Source of the DNA: Faecalicatena contorta
GTDB lineage: Bacteria > Bacillota > Clostridia > Lachnospirales > Lachnospiraceae
Direction of reading: 5' to 3'
Length of the DNA: 64,000 bases
Assembly: GCF_003149105.1 (NCBI RefSeq)
Contig: NZ_QGDS01000004.1
Span: 186,001-250,000, forward strand
In this document: piece after piece, positions 1-8,887 of the stretch
How the letters are laid out: the number at the start of each line of letters is the position of its first letter
Position numbering within the stretch: position 1 is the stretch's first letter
The notes under the pieces: generated by a model
Databases searched by the model: none
What the model was told of the DNA's origin: nothing
Seen by the model: only the letters and a program-made list of their open reading frames with translations
Translations under genes and position numbers: made by a program

Positions 1-446
1 TTTTTCTTTATATCTTTTTCATCTCCAAGAATCAGATTCCGCAAATGTATCTCCGGTGCCCCATTGGACAGCTGCTCCCTCTTGATCTTTTCTTCTATTT
101 TTATCAGCATCTCCTGCACATCATCCGCCGCCAGCGGCTTTAGGAGATAATCATCTACACCATATTGTATTGCTTTTTTCGCATATTCGAACTCTGAATA
201 TCCGCTTAAAATAACCACATGAGAGGGGACCTTATGTTCATAAATCCGCCGTGTCATCTCCAGCCCGTCCATCCTGGGCATCCGGATATCCGTAATTACT
301 AAATCCGGCTTAAAACGCAGAATCATATCCAGTCCGTCTTCCCCATTTGCGGCTTTTCCCAAAACAATATGATTCGTTAGAGATTCTATTAATTTCCCCA
401 TACCTTCCCGGATTTTTATTTCATCCTCAACTATTACAATTCTCAT
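1..446 (-). CDS. YesN-type response regulator, C-terminus beyond window
   Basis: This is the receiver half of a two-component response regulator; about 149 residues are inside the window and the rest, expected to carry an AraC-type DNA-binding domain, lies off the left edge. The N-terminus MRIVIVEDE carries the acidic Mg2+ pocket. The phosphoacceptor is Asp53 in ITDIRMP, and the conserved Lys103 lies in YLLKPL. The ATG overlaps the stop of the upstream histidine kinase (ATGA), so the pair is translationally coupled. By family knowledge such YesM/YesN pairs sense extracytoplasmic sugar status and activate sugar transporter genes. Here the pair follows a beta-galactoside operon on the same strand, so that operon is the likely target (inference). 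Confidence 0.88.
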   Translation of the reverse strand, partial: MRIVIVEDEIKIREGMGKLIESLTNHIVLGKAANGEDGLDMILRFKPDLVITDIRMPRMDGLEMTRRIYEHKVPSHVVILSGYSEFEYAKKAIQYGVDDYLLKPLAADDVQEMLIKIEEKIKREQLSNGAPEIHLRNLILGDEKDIKK

Positions 447-2269
447 TTTTCCATGTTCTCCTTGTTTTGCACCGGAATTTTCAGTGTAATAATAGTTCCT
501 ACATTAGGAATACTTTTTACATTCCAGGAAACCCGTTCTCCATAATACATCCTCATCCTGGCAAATGCATTATGAAGTCCGATGCTTCTGCCGTCATCCT
601 GAACAGCTCTCACCGGATCATTGAAATTCTCCGCCACCTCAAGGGGCATCCCTTTTCCATTATCCTCTATGATAATGTCCAATTCTTCCCCGCTTTCAGA
701 TACCATAAAATCAATCCTTAGAATCCCTCCGCTTTCCACACCCTTGAACCCATGAACAATGGCATTTTCCACAAAGGGTTGGATAAGCAGCTTATGTAAC
801 AGTACTTTCTCTGCCCCCTGGTCTGCATGGATTTCACTGGAAAAGGCATCGTTAAACCTCATTTGCTGGAGGCTGATATATTTCTCCAGCCAATCGGTGA
901 CAGCATGCACCGTAACCAGTTTATTACTTTTATTCACACTGTACCGAAGAATCACGCCCAGGTTTCTCAACATCTTACTAATTTCATATTCCTGCTTTTC
1001 TATTGCCATCCAGTTTATGGAATCTAAAGTATTATATAAGAAATGAGGGTTAATCTGAGCCTCTAAAGCCCGTATTTCCGCTTCCTTCTGCTTTTGTGTA
1101 ACTTCGGTCACTTCGGTAATCAGCCCCTGGACTTTCTCCGTCATCGTGTTGAAATTATCTGCAATCTGGCCCATCTCATCTTCACTTTCCACAATCACCT
1201 GCACATCCAGATTTCCCTTCTGCACCTGCTGTATTCCTCCCACTATGCTCCGGGTAGATTTTTCAATTAGTTTCACCGTATAGCGGATTAGAAAAACAGA
1301 AATTAAAAACAATAACATGCCTATAAAAATTGTCAGATACTGAATCTTTCTTACATCCCTTAATATGTAATCCCTGTCATAAACATTATAGAAATTCCAG
1401 TCCAGCTGCACATCTTCGTACCTGTTAATGGCTATATTGCGGCCTTTTAATTCACCTGTTATTTCCACAAACTCTTCGATTGTCCGGTTTTTATTTATCA
1501 TGATTCCCGCATAAAAGGAGTCCGGGTAAGTCAGCACATTTCCCTCCCGGTCCGTTATAAAGTTAATGGTGTAAGTCTCTTTCTCATCTTCTCCCTGGCT
1601 GGTTTTGCACACTTTGTTAAGTACAGATTCATTAATACTCATAACTATGGTGGCAATTGGGCCTTCCTGAATATTTTCAAAATCATACATTTGCTTGGAA
1701 ATATGAAAAATCCTTGACTCCCGGGTTCCCCGGAGAAATCGTGCTGTGGGAGAAATCACCATATTTGTGGCATCCTGAGCCTCTGTATATGGCTCAATGG
1801 ACGTCATATTCTCATAAATATCCCAAAGATTATCCACTGCCGATGCCATCCCAAAATCATAAGTGATATCCCGGCCATCAGGCAGAATAATGCTGATACA
1901 TTCTATTCCGCTTGCAGAATTTCCGTACTGCTGTATCTGATTGCATATTTCACTGTAGGCCCCGGCCATGTTCTCAGGTGCAACCATCTCATACTCCTTC
2001 AGCTCATCAATAATCCGGTTATCCGAGTAAATCTGATAAACCAGGCTCGTATATACATCCAATGTCAGGCTCGTCCTCTCGGAAATCTGCATCAATTGGC
2101 TTACCATCAAATCATCCACTTTTTCCTTCATATTATTGGAAATCACATACAGCATTAAAACCTGTGCTACCAAAAGAGGGATGACAGAGGCAAGAATAAA
2201 CGTGTAAAGAATCTTCTTTCCCAGCTTTTGATTATTAAACCACCGCAGGAATTTCTTTTTCTTCACCAT
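443..2269 (-). CDS. YesM-type sensor histidine kinase
   Basis: Membrane sensor kinase of 608 residues. It has a basic N-terminus, a first transmembrane helix around residues 20-45, a long extracytoplasmic sensor region, a second helix around 305-325, a HAMP linker, and the His_kinase domain with the phosphorylated histidine in QINPHFLYNTLDS near residue 408. The ATP-binding region follows, with PFVENAIVHGF (N box) and DNGKGM (G1 box). GAGGAG lies six bases before the ATG. The gene sits downstream of lacZ after a hairpin and overlaps the response regulator by four bases. It probably reports an extracellular sugar or ligand-loaded binding protein to its partner; the ligand cannot be read from sequence. 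Confidence 0.9.
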   Translation of the reverse strand: MVKKKKFLRWFNNQKLGKKILYTFILASVIPLLVAQVLMLYVISNNMKEKVDDLMVSQLMQISERTSLTLDVYTSLVYQIYSDNRIIDELKEYEMVAPENMAGAYSEICNQIQQYGNSASGIECISIILPDGRDITYDFGMASAVDNLWDIYENMTSIEPYTEAQDATNMVISPTARFLRGTRESRIFHISKQMYDFENIQEGPIATIVMSINESVLNKVCKTSQGEDEKETYTINFITDREGNVLTYPDSFYAGIMINKNRTIEEFVEITGELKGRNIAINRYEDVQLDWNFYNVYDRDYILRDVRKIQYLTIFIGMLLFLISVFLIRYTVKLIEKSTRSIVGGIQQVQKGNLDVQVIVESEDEMGQIADNFNTMTEKVQGLITEVTEVTQKQKEAEIRALEAQINPHFLYNTLDSINWMAIEKQEYEISKMLRNLGVILRYSVNKSNKLVTVHAVTDWLEKYISLQQMRFNDAFSSEIHADQGAEKVLLHKLLIQPFVENAIVHGFKGVESGGILRIDFMVSESGEELDIIIEDNGKGMPLEVAENFNDPVRAVQDDGRSIGLHNAFARMRMYYGERVSWNVKSIPNVGTIITLKIPVQNKENMEK

Positions 2270-2358
2270 AAACTTCTCCTCAATCGTCAGTCAAATAAGT
2301 ACATTTATATTTATTATACATCATACATGTAATTTTCACGACATGTTTTCAAAACAAT

Positions 2359-2401
2359 AAGAGGGTTTTGCAAAACATCTCCTGTTTTACAGCACCCTCT
2401 T
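2359..2401 (-). terminator. Stem-loop between lacZ and the sensor kinase
   Basis: AAGAGGG pairs with CCCTCTT, and the interior GCAAAACA nearly pairs with TGTTTTAC. On the minus strand it is followed by TCTTATTGTTTTG, a weak T-rich tail. It may end or attenuate lacZ transcription and lower expression of the following two-component genes. Confidence 0.5.
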
Positions 2402-2417
2402 TGCTATAACAAATATC

Positions 2418-5400
2418 TTATTCTTTCACAAAATACGGCTTGATTACAAATGAAAAAGAAAGTTCTTTTTCCAGATAAATCCTGTACGGCTCATGCACCT
2501 CTGCTCCCCAGCTATTATCTCCGCCAACACCTCTCTGCTGTTTATTAATCCTGAGTACAGTTGCATATGGTCTTGGAAGTTCATATAAATGTCTTGACTC
2601 TTCCAGCTCATGACACGTATATGGCAGTACAGAAAACTCAAAAGCTATATCACCGGAAATACGGATTCCCACACCTTTTTCATCTGTAAGCTCCGCCCAC
2701 CGCGTCTGCACATGATTTCCACACTCCTGGGGAACTACATATTTTGCCAGACTGTCTTTCGGTGTTGTCTTGTAGATTCCGATTTTACTTCCCTCACATC
2801 TGTCTGTATACGTTTCATGAGGGCCTTTTCCATACCATTTCACATTTTGCATAGACAGAGGAAGCTTCCAGCTCATCCCAAAACATGGCAGTTCAGGGAT
2901 ATCCTCGTTGCTGCATTCTGCTTTTTCTTCCCTGCTCCACACTTCCTGTACAAGTATACTGCCGTCCCCCGAAATACAGTGTGTTACGCTGCACCGGGCA
3001 TTGCCGAACAGCTCGTAGATTACCCTCACTTCTGCCATGTCTCCACGCTTCTGAAAAGATACCTCTTTCACATTTTGATAAAGGGATGCTATTTTCCAGG
3101 GGGCACACCTCAGTTTCATTTTACTGCCTTCATCATTGTCTACCGGGGCTCTCCAAAAGTTGGGCAGTAATGTGTGGAAGGAGTCATATACAAGCTCTTT
3201 TCCTCCTACTTTATAAGAAACCAGCTTCCCGGTCTGCTTTTGATACATAACCGAGCACGTATCACAAATCACGGAAAACACCGTATCTCCATCTATAATC
3301 TGCATTGGGGGCTTATTTTCCATACAGGGTACAACGGTATCATGCTCTTCCCTCCCTGGTTTCCGGTCCGCTGCTTCGGATAGTATCACCTGCTGCCCAA
3401 AGGCACATTCATGTCCAGCCTGTGCATATAGCTTATCTTCCTTCAAAATCAGAGAAGCTGTCATCACATATTCTCCCGGTTCCAAAAGAACCGCCCGCAT
3501 ATTTTCAGCGGTCTTCTCCGGGATACTGCAGTATCCGTTTTCTAAAGGCTTCACGCAGATATCCCACTCGCATTGGGCTTTGACCTGCCCCTCCTTCTCA
3601 GCTATCCATAGGAGTTTTAAATCACCTCCATCTGTAAAGAGGTTTCGGTTCTTAATATTTACCCCATTTTCATCCGGGAGAAGTTCAAAGGACTGGTAGT
3701 AATATTTCACTTCCCAAAGCTTGGGGGAAATTTCCCTGTCAGAATACAGCAGACCATTTGTGCAGAAATTATAATCCGCAGGTCTGTCATCAAAGTCCCC
3801 ACCGTATGCCATTGTTTCCTGCCCAAACATATCTTTTACAATAATGGACTGGTCAATATAATCCCATATAAACCCTCCGCAATACTGGGGATATTCATCC
3901 GCCAGCTTTGTATACTCCTGCAGGTTTCCGCAGGAATTTCCCATTGCATGGGCATATTCACAGAGCATATAAGGCTTATTGGGGGTATTGGAAAGATACT
4001 CTTTTGCCATCTCAGGGGTTGTATACATCCTGCTTTCAAAGTCTGTTGTTCCTTCCCATTTCCGGTCATGGCAGACATTCTCATAATGTACTGGTCTTGA
4101 ACTGTCTCTCTTCCGGAAATACATGCTCATATCAAACAACGTCTGTCCGCTCCATGACTCATTTCCTACACTCCAGGAAAAAATGCAGGGATGGTTTTTA
4201 TCTCTCTCCAGCATTGCCTGGGCTCTTGCCAGGCAGGCTTCCCTCCATTCCGGGAAATTTCCGGGCAAGGTATCCCGATTAGCTCCCGTATGCCACGTTC
4301 CGTGTGTCTCCAGATTTGTCTCATCCATTACGTATAAACCATATTTATCACAAAGCTCATACCAGTAGGACTGATTCGGATAGTGGCTGGTGCGCACCGC
4401 ATTAAAGTTGTTTTGTTTCAAAAACCGGACGTCCCATTCCATTTCTTCTTTTCCAATTGCACGGCCTTTATACCCTGAAAACTCATGCCTGTTTACCCCA
4501 TTGAGCACAAGTCTCTTTCCATTCATATAAAGTATGGCATCACGGATCTCCACTTTCCGAAAACCAATCTGCTGCACCACCCATTCAACGGCATTTCCGC
4601 TGCCGTCTATTACACATAGAAGAACTTTATAAAGATTCGGAACTTCTGCACTCCAGAGAGAAATATCGCTTAATTCTCCAGTGATACTATACTCTTTATT
4701 ATTTTCTGATGCCTTCGCTTCTGTCGTTCTACCTTCCGCTACTTTCTCTCCTGCGGGATTAAAAATCTGCCATTCCACTGAAATATCTTTGCAATCTTTA
4801 TTTTCAGAATCAAGGGCGAGTAGAATTTCTACCGTCCCCGTCCGGTAATCATCCACAATATCTGTTTTTACCTCAATGTCTTGAATATGTACTTCAGGAA
4901 CAACAGACACCCAAACTTCCCTGACAATTCCACCCATTCTCCAAAAATCCTGATCCTCCAGCCATGCGCCTGAGGAAAAACGGCTTACCTGAACTACAAG
5001 CTTATTTTTTCCAGCCAGCAAAGCGTCCGTGATATCAAAGACAGCGGGTGTATAACTGTCTTCACTATAGCCAATATACACACCATTCAGCCAGCAGAAA
5101 AACGCAGTTTCAACACCTTCAAAGTGAATCCGGCAGCGTTTGTCCCTCAAGCTTTCCGGCAGTGTAAAGCTCTTTGCATAAATTCCAGTGGGATTTATAT
5201 CTCTGGGAACTTCAAGAGACTTGATATCTTCCCGGCCCGTCCAGGGATAGCTTGTATCGGTATATTGAGGCTGCCCATACCCTTGAAGTTCCATATGCCC
5301 GGGCACCTGAATTTCCTGCCACCCCGATGTACTGAAATCCGTCTTCTCAAATCCCTCCGGTACCCCCTCCGGATTGGGGCACCACATAAACTTCCATACT

Positions 5401-5549
5401 CCGTTCAAGGATCTTTTCAGCGGCATATCTGCGCCCTGTGCTGCTTCTTCCCTTTTCTCATACCATTTATGGTCCGAGCAAGGCATCATTCTATTCTCCT
5501 GAAAAATTTCAGGATTTCCAAGTATACTGATTCTTTGCTTTTTTTCCAT
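2418..5549 (-). CDS. lacZ: Beta-galactosidase, glycoside hydrolase family 2
   Basis: Cytoplasmic enzyme of 1043 residues, close to E. coli LacZ (1024), that hydrolyses lactose and related beta-galactosides. The order is an N-terminal jelly-roll sugar-binding domain, Ig-like domains, the TIM barrel (about 340-630) and the C-terminal beta-sandwich. The acid/base is Glu464 in SWSVGNES and the nucleophile is Glu531 in LCEYAHAMGNS. The signature VNRHEFSGYKGR precedes the barrel. No signal peptide is visible, so substrate must be imported, which fits the two permeases and binding protein immediately upstream. GAGGAGG lies before the ATG, and the gap to the permease stop is 13 bases, so the genes form one operon. 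Confidence 0.95.
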   Translation of the reverse strand: MEKKQRISILGNPEIFQENRMMPCSDHKWYEKREEAAQGADMPLKRSLNGVWKFMWCPNPEGVPEGFEKTDFSTSGWQEIQVPGHMELQGYGQPQYTDTSYPWTGREDIKSLEVPRDINPTGIYAKSFTLPESLRDKRCRIHFEGVETAFFCWLNGVYIGYSEDSYTPAVFDITDALLAGKNKLVVQVSRFSSGAWLEDQDFWRMGGIVREVWVSVVPEVHIQDIEVKTDIVDDYRTGTVEILLALDSENKDCKDISVEWQIFNPAGEKVAEGRTTEAKASENNKEYSITGELSDISLWSAEVPNLYKVLLCVIDGSGNAVEWVVQQIGFRKVEIRDAILYMNGKRLVLNGVNRHEFSGYKGRAIGKEEMEWDVRFLKQNNFNAVRTSHYPNQSYWYELCDKYGLYVMDETNLETHGTWHTGANRDTLPGNFPEWREACLARAQAMLERDKNHPCIFSWSVGNESWSGQTLFDMSMYFRKRDSSRPVHYENVCHDRKWEGTTDFESRMYTTPEMAKEYLSNTPNKPYMLCEYAHAMGNSCGNLQEYTKLADEYPQYCGGFIWDYIDQSIIVKDMFGQETMAYGGDFDDRPADYNFCTNGLLYSDREISPKLWEVKYYYQSFELLPDENGVNIKNRNLFTDGGDLKLLWIAEKEGQVKAQCEWDICVKPLENGYCSIPEKTAENMRAVLLEPGEYVMTASLILKEDKLYAQAGHECAFGQQVILSEAADRKPGREEHDTVVPCMENKPPMQIIDGDTVFSVICDTCSVMYQKQTGKLVSYKVGGKELVYDSFHTLLPNFWRAPVDNDEGSKMKLRCAPWKIASLYQNVKEVSFQKRGDMAEVRVIYELFGNARCSVTHCISGDGSILVQEVWSREEKAECSNEDIPELPCFGMSWKLPLSMQNVKWYGKGPHETYTDRCEGSKIGIYKTTPKDSLAKYVVPQECGNHVQTRWAELTDEKGVGIRISGDIAFEFSVLPYTCHELEESRHLYELPRPYATVLRINKQQRGVGGDNSWGAEVHEPYRIYLEKELSFSFVIKPYFVKE

Positions 5550-5562
5550 TCTCCGCCTCCTC

Positions 5563-6390
5563 TTATGATTTGACTGCTCCCATCATACTATTTACAAAGT
5601 TTTTCTGCATAACAAAGAAAATAAGTGCAGATGGTATTGTGGTAATAATGATTCCTACCATAATCATACCGTAATCCGGTGTATATGCTGTACCCAGTGA
5701 ACTAATCAAAAGAGGCAGTGTTCTCTGATCCTTTGTCTGTAAAGAAATCAAAGGCCACATGTAATTATTCCAGCTTGACATAAAGGTAATAATCGCCGCC
5801 GCTGCATATGTGGACTTCATCATTGGCATAAATATCCTGACAAAGATTCCAAATTCACTGAGGCCATCAATTCTTGCTGATTGAATTGTTTCCATTGGAA
5901 AGCTTTTTGTATTTTGCCTGAAAAAGAAAATCAGAAACGCTGTGCTCACTGCCGGAAGAATCACTCCTATTTTAGTATTTAAAATACCTATGCCACTGAA
6001 CATTTTGAACATCGGAATAACAAGAGATGAGGTGGGCACCATCATAGACAGCAGGATAATCGAAAAAAAGATTTCCTTTGTCTTACTCTGAAACACTACA
6101 AACCCATATCCTGCAAGAGAACATACAAGCATACTGAGGGTGGTAATAAAAATACTGAGAATAACGGAATTTCGCAGACAAACCAATAAATCACCTGAAT
6201 CCAGGAGATTTCTGAAGTTAATCATAAACTGATTTCCAAAGGTCAGCTTGCCCATAGTGATATCCATACTCTTATTTGTTGCACCAATAAGCATCCATAC
6301 AAAGGGGAACAGTGATATAAAGGAAATAACAGATAAGAATAAGTATTGCACCCCTTCATTCATCCTTCTTTTTCTCTTACTTTTAATCAT
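5563..6390 (-). CDS. Sugar ABC transporter permease, MalG/LacG type
   Basis: Inner-membrane permease of the CUT1 carbohydrate importers with about six transmembrane helices. The cytoplasmic EAA loop is recognisable as SARIDGLSEFGIFVRIFMP, which couples to the ATPase. A GTG at 6402 in the same frame would overlap the previous gene by 20 bases. I prefer the ATG at 6390, preceded by GGTGATAAG and giving 275 residues. No ATP-binding gene is present in this operon, which is usual for CUT1 systems in Firmicutes that share one MsmX-type ATPase encoded elsewhere. It should carry the beta-galactoside cleaved by the downstream LacZ (inference from the operon). Confidence 0.9.
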   Translation of the reverse strand: MIKSKRKRRMNEGVQYLFLSVISFISLFPFVWMLIGATNKSMDITMGKLTFGNQFMINFRNLLDSGDLLVCLRNSVILSIFITTLSMLVCSLAGYGFVVFQSKTKEIFFSIILLSMMVPTSSLVIPMFKMFSGIGILNTKIGVILPAVSTAFLIFFFRQNTKSFPMETIQSARIDGLSEFGIFVRIFMPMMKSTYAAAAIITFMSSWNNYMWPLISLQTKDQRTLPLLISSLGTAYTPDYGMIMVGIIITTIPSALIFFVMQKNFVNSMMGAVKS

Positions 6391-7273
6391 TCTTATCACC
6401 ACTCACTTTCATCTGAATCAGAGATAATACTGCCACCATAAAGAAGATTGCATAGGACACCGTAGCAGAATAACCAAAATCTGGTGCATATTTGAACGAC
6501 AAGTTATATATGTACTGTGAAATGGACATTGTGCTGTTTGCCGGTCCTCCGTTTGTAATATTAATCACCTCATCAAAAATCTGAAGGGTACCTGTTGTTG
6601 ACATAATCGCGGTCAGGAGGATGACCGGTTTCAAGAGAGGAATCGTAATATATCTAAATTTCTGGAATGCTCCCGCCCCGTCAATCTGGGCCGCTTCATA
6701 AATCCCTCCGTCGATATTCTGCATACTGGAAAGATAGAATATCATATTATATCCGGTCCATCTCCATGTAATAGCAGCAATAATGACAACTTTGGCCCAT
6801 ACAGGGTGCAAAAGCCAGGGAATTCCCTGGTCAATGATTCCAATTCCCAGCAGCGCTTTATTCACGATTCCATCTACAGCAAACATACTTTTGAAGAGCA
6901 GTGAATAAGCAACCAGACTTGTAACACATGGAATAAAAATGGCTGTTCTGAAAACCCCCCGTCCTTTCAGCCTTGGGTTATTCAACATAGAGGAAATTAC
7001 CAAAGCCAGTAAAAGCATGATTGGCACCTGTACAATCAAATACAGGATTGTATTTTTTGTTGTATTGATAAACATGGGGTCTGCAAATAACCGTTTATAA
7101 TTTTCCAGCCCCGCAAAAGTAACTACGCTTCCTTTGCCCTTTTGCAGTGACATGATAAAAGCATTCACCATAGGCCAGAATGTCAGCCAAAAGAACAGTA
7201 CAATGGATAGAACTACAAAGGTCCATCCATTGAGTTGAAAACGGATTTTTGATGCACTATATTTTTTCTGCAT
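6383..7273 (-). CDS. Sugar ABC transporter permease, MalF/LacF type
   Basis: Second CUT1 permease with about six membrane helices and the EAA motif YEAAQIDGAGAFQKFRYITI. Reading starts either at a GTG (7282) or, better, at an ATG (7273) with GGAG eight bases upstream, giving about 296 residues. It overlaps the next permease by a few bases, so they are co-translated and form a heterodimeric channel. The lipoprotein gene lies 45 bases upstream. Confidence 0.9.
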   Translation of the reverse strand: MQKKYSASKIRFQLNGWTFVVLSIVLFFWLTFWPMVNAFIMSLQKGKGSVVTFAGLENYKRLFADPMFINTTKNTILYLIVQVPIMLLLALVISSMLNNPRLKGRGVFRTAIFIPCVTSLVAYSLLFKSMFAVDGIVNKALLGIGIIDQGIPWLLHPVWAKVVIIAAITWRWTGYNMIFYLSSMQNIDGGIYEAAQIDGAGAFQKFRYITIPLLKPVILLTAIMSTTGTLQIFDEVINITNGGPANSTMSISQYIYNLSFKYAPDFGYSATVSYAIFFMVAVLSLIQMKVSGDKND

Positions 7274-7318
7274 ATTTCTCACTCCATTTTACTGCTATGT
7301 ATTTCTAAATGTTACTTC

Positions 7319-8620
7319 TTACTGGTCAATCTGCTGTTTAAGCAGCTTTTCTGCCTCTTTCAGCATATCCGGAACCGCTTTTGTTCCATTTACCACTTCA
7401 CTCATCCCTGAAATTAATACGGTGTCAGCTTCATCTGAATATACACCTACGCGGATTGGAGGTACACTTTGTGCCCACTCTGCAAAGTTTTTCCAAATTG
7501 TTTCTCCGCCAAAGAATTCCACGCCCTGGCTATATGCTTCTGAAGACTGCGCCGGCTTATATGCTCCGATTGCCCCGATATCTGTCAGAATCGTATCATA
7601 AAAATCAACATCATTTGCAAAAACTTCGTTCAGAAAATCCGCAGCGATTTCCGCATTTTCAGAATTCTTTAAAACAAGCCAGTTTGAGCCTCCGCGGTTT
7701 CCGTAATTTGTTCCGCCTTCCACATTCAGTCTTGGCATCCGTGTAACACGCCACAGCCCTGACTGCTCTTCCTGTGCCGTAATCGTAGGTACAATCCAGC
7801 AGCCGCTTACAATAGAGGCAACATCGCCATTATTCAATGCGGCGGCCATTTCTCCCCATCCTGTGGTCAGTTTGATGATTCCATTATCCATCATTGATTT
7901 GTAGATATTTGCGCCCTCCTCTATAACTGGATTATCCGCAATATTAACGCTTCCGTCTTCCGTAAAATACCATGTTCCGGAGGATTGCATAAAGTCTCTC
8001 ATAATCGTCATAGAGTTGGGGTCCAGAGTCATCATATCTTTTCCTGTTGCCTCTTTGACTTTCTTTCCGATTTCTATGTATTGATTCCATGTAATATCTG
8101 TAAGCTGGTCTTCTGTTATACCCGCCTGGTCCATATAGTCTTTTCTATAGAAGAATCCTTCCGTACCAATATCAAAAGGAACACCATAGATTCCCCCGTC
8201 TAATGACAGCACCTGTACTTTATAGTCTGCAAAATTATCAAAATCCACCTTATCCTGCATATCTAAGAATTCACCCGGATAAGACTGCAGGTATTTCTGT
8301 ACATTGGCATCCTCACTCAGAATAATTTCCGGAAGGCCATCTGTAATCCCTGAGCTTAAGTTTGTATTGATTTTCTGTGTAATATCATCGTATGCATATT
8401 CCATAACCTCAATATCCACATCACTATGCTTCTCTTCATAGCGTTTCGCAGCTTCTTCCATAACCGGAATATTGTATTCTACGTCCCACGCCCACACGGT
8501 TACCTTTTTCTTACCGCCGGATTCCTTATCCGCTTCTGAGCCGGAAGATTTTCCGCATCCTGCCAAAAGCCCGGTCATCATTGTCATAATTATCATTGCC
8601 GAAATTACCTTCTTTTTCAT
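7319..8620 (-). CDS. Extracellular sugar-binding lipoprotein
   Basis: CUT1-type solute-binding protein of 433 residues. A lipoprotein signal peptide ends in the lipobox LLAGC with the lipidated Cys22, followed by a Ser/Gly/Lys-rich linker and a periplasmic-binding-protein fold. It captures sugar at the cell surface for the two permeases. A strong GAGGAGG site precedes the ATG. It is the first gene of the lacZ operon and is divergent from a response regulator gene, a typical arrangement for regulator-controlled sugar operons. Confidence 0.9.
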   Translation of the reverse strand: MKKKVISAMIIMTMMTGLLAGCGKSSGSEADKESGGKKKVTVWAWDVEYNIPVMEEAAKRYEEKHSDVDIEVMEYAYDDITQKINTNLSSGITDGLPEIILSEDANVQKYLQSYPGEFLDMQDKVDFDNFADYKVQVLSLDGGIYGVPFDIGTEGFFYRKDYMDQAGITEDQLTDITWNQYIEIGKKVKEATGKDMMTLDPNSMTIMRDFMQSSGTWYFTEDGSVNIADNPVIEEGANIYKSMMDNGIIKLTTGWGEMAAALNNGDVASIVSGCWIVPTITAQEEQSGLWRVTRMPRLNVEGGTNYGNRGGSNWLVLKNSENAEIAADFLNEVFANDVDFYDTILTDIGAIGAYKPAQSSEAYSQGVEFFGGETIWKNFAEWAQSVPPIRVGVYSDEADTVLISGMSEVVNGTKAVPDMLKEAEKLLKQQIDQ

Positions 8621-8710
8621 AATGCCTCCTCTTTTCTATCATTTCATAGCTATGTTTTATATTTACATATTACATAAAAACTATCGTGTTCTATAGTACA
8701 TTTTTGGTGG

Positions 8711-8739
8711 ATTTTATTACTTTTTTTTGATATTTGCAA
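8711..8739 (-). promoter_or_regulatory. Probable promoter of the beta-galactoside operon
   Basis: On the minus strand TTGCAA is followed after 17 bases by TAAAAT. Transcription would start near 8704, about 85 bases before the lipoprotein ATG. The AT-rich spacer and imperfect -35 are compatible with an activator-dependent promoter. Confidence 0.5.
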
Positions 8740-8826
8740 TACATTCTAATTTTTTCTGATTATTTTTGGGTGTTTTCTTATTTTTTTCGCTTTACAAAAC
8801 TGCTCCTCGATTCTTTTTTTTCGTTA

Positions 8827-8835
8827 TGCTATAAT
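8827..8835 (+). promoter_or_regulatory. Extended -10 promoter of the response regulator gene
   Basis: TGCTATAAT forms an extended -10 element, with no good -35 box upstream. A start near 8842 excludes the ATG at 8834 as translation start and supports the ATG at 8888. Confidence 0.6.
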
Positions 8836-8887
8836 GAAAAAAATTATGATAAAAGGATTTAGAATGAAGGGGGGTTCCTGTTGCATC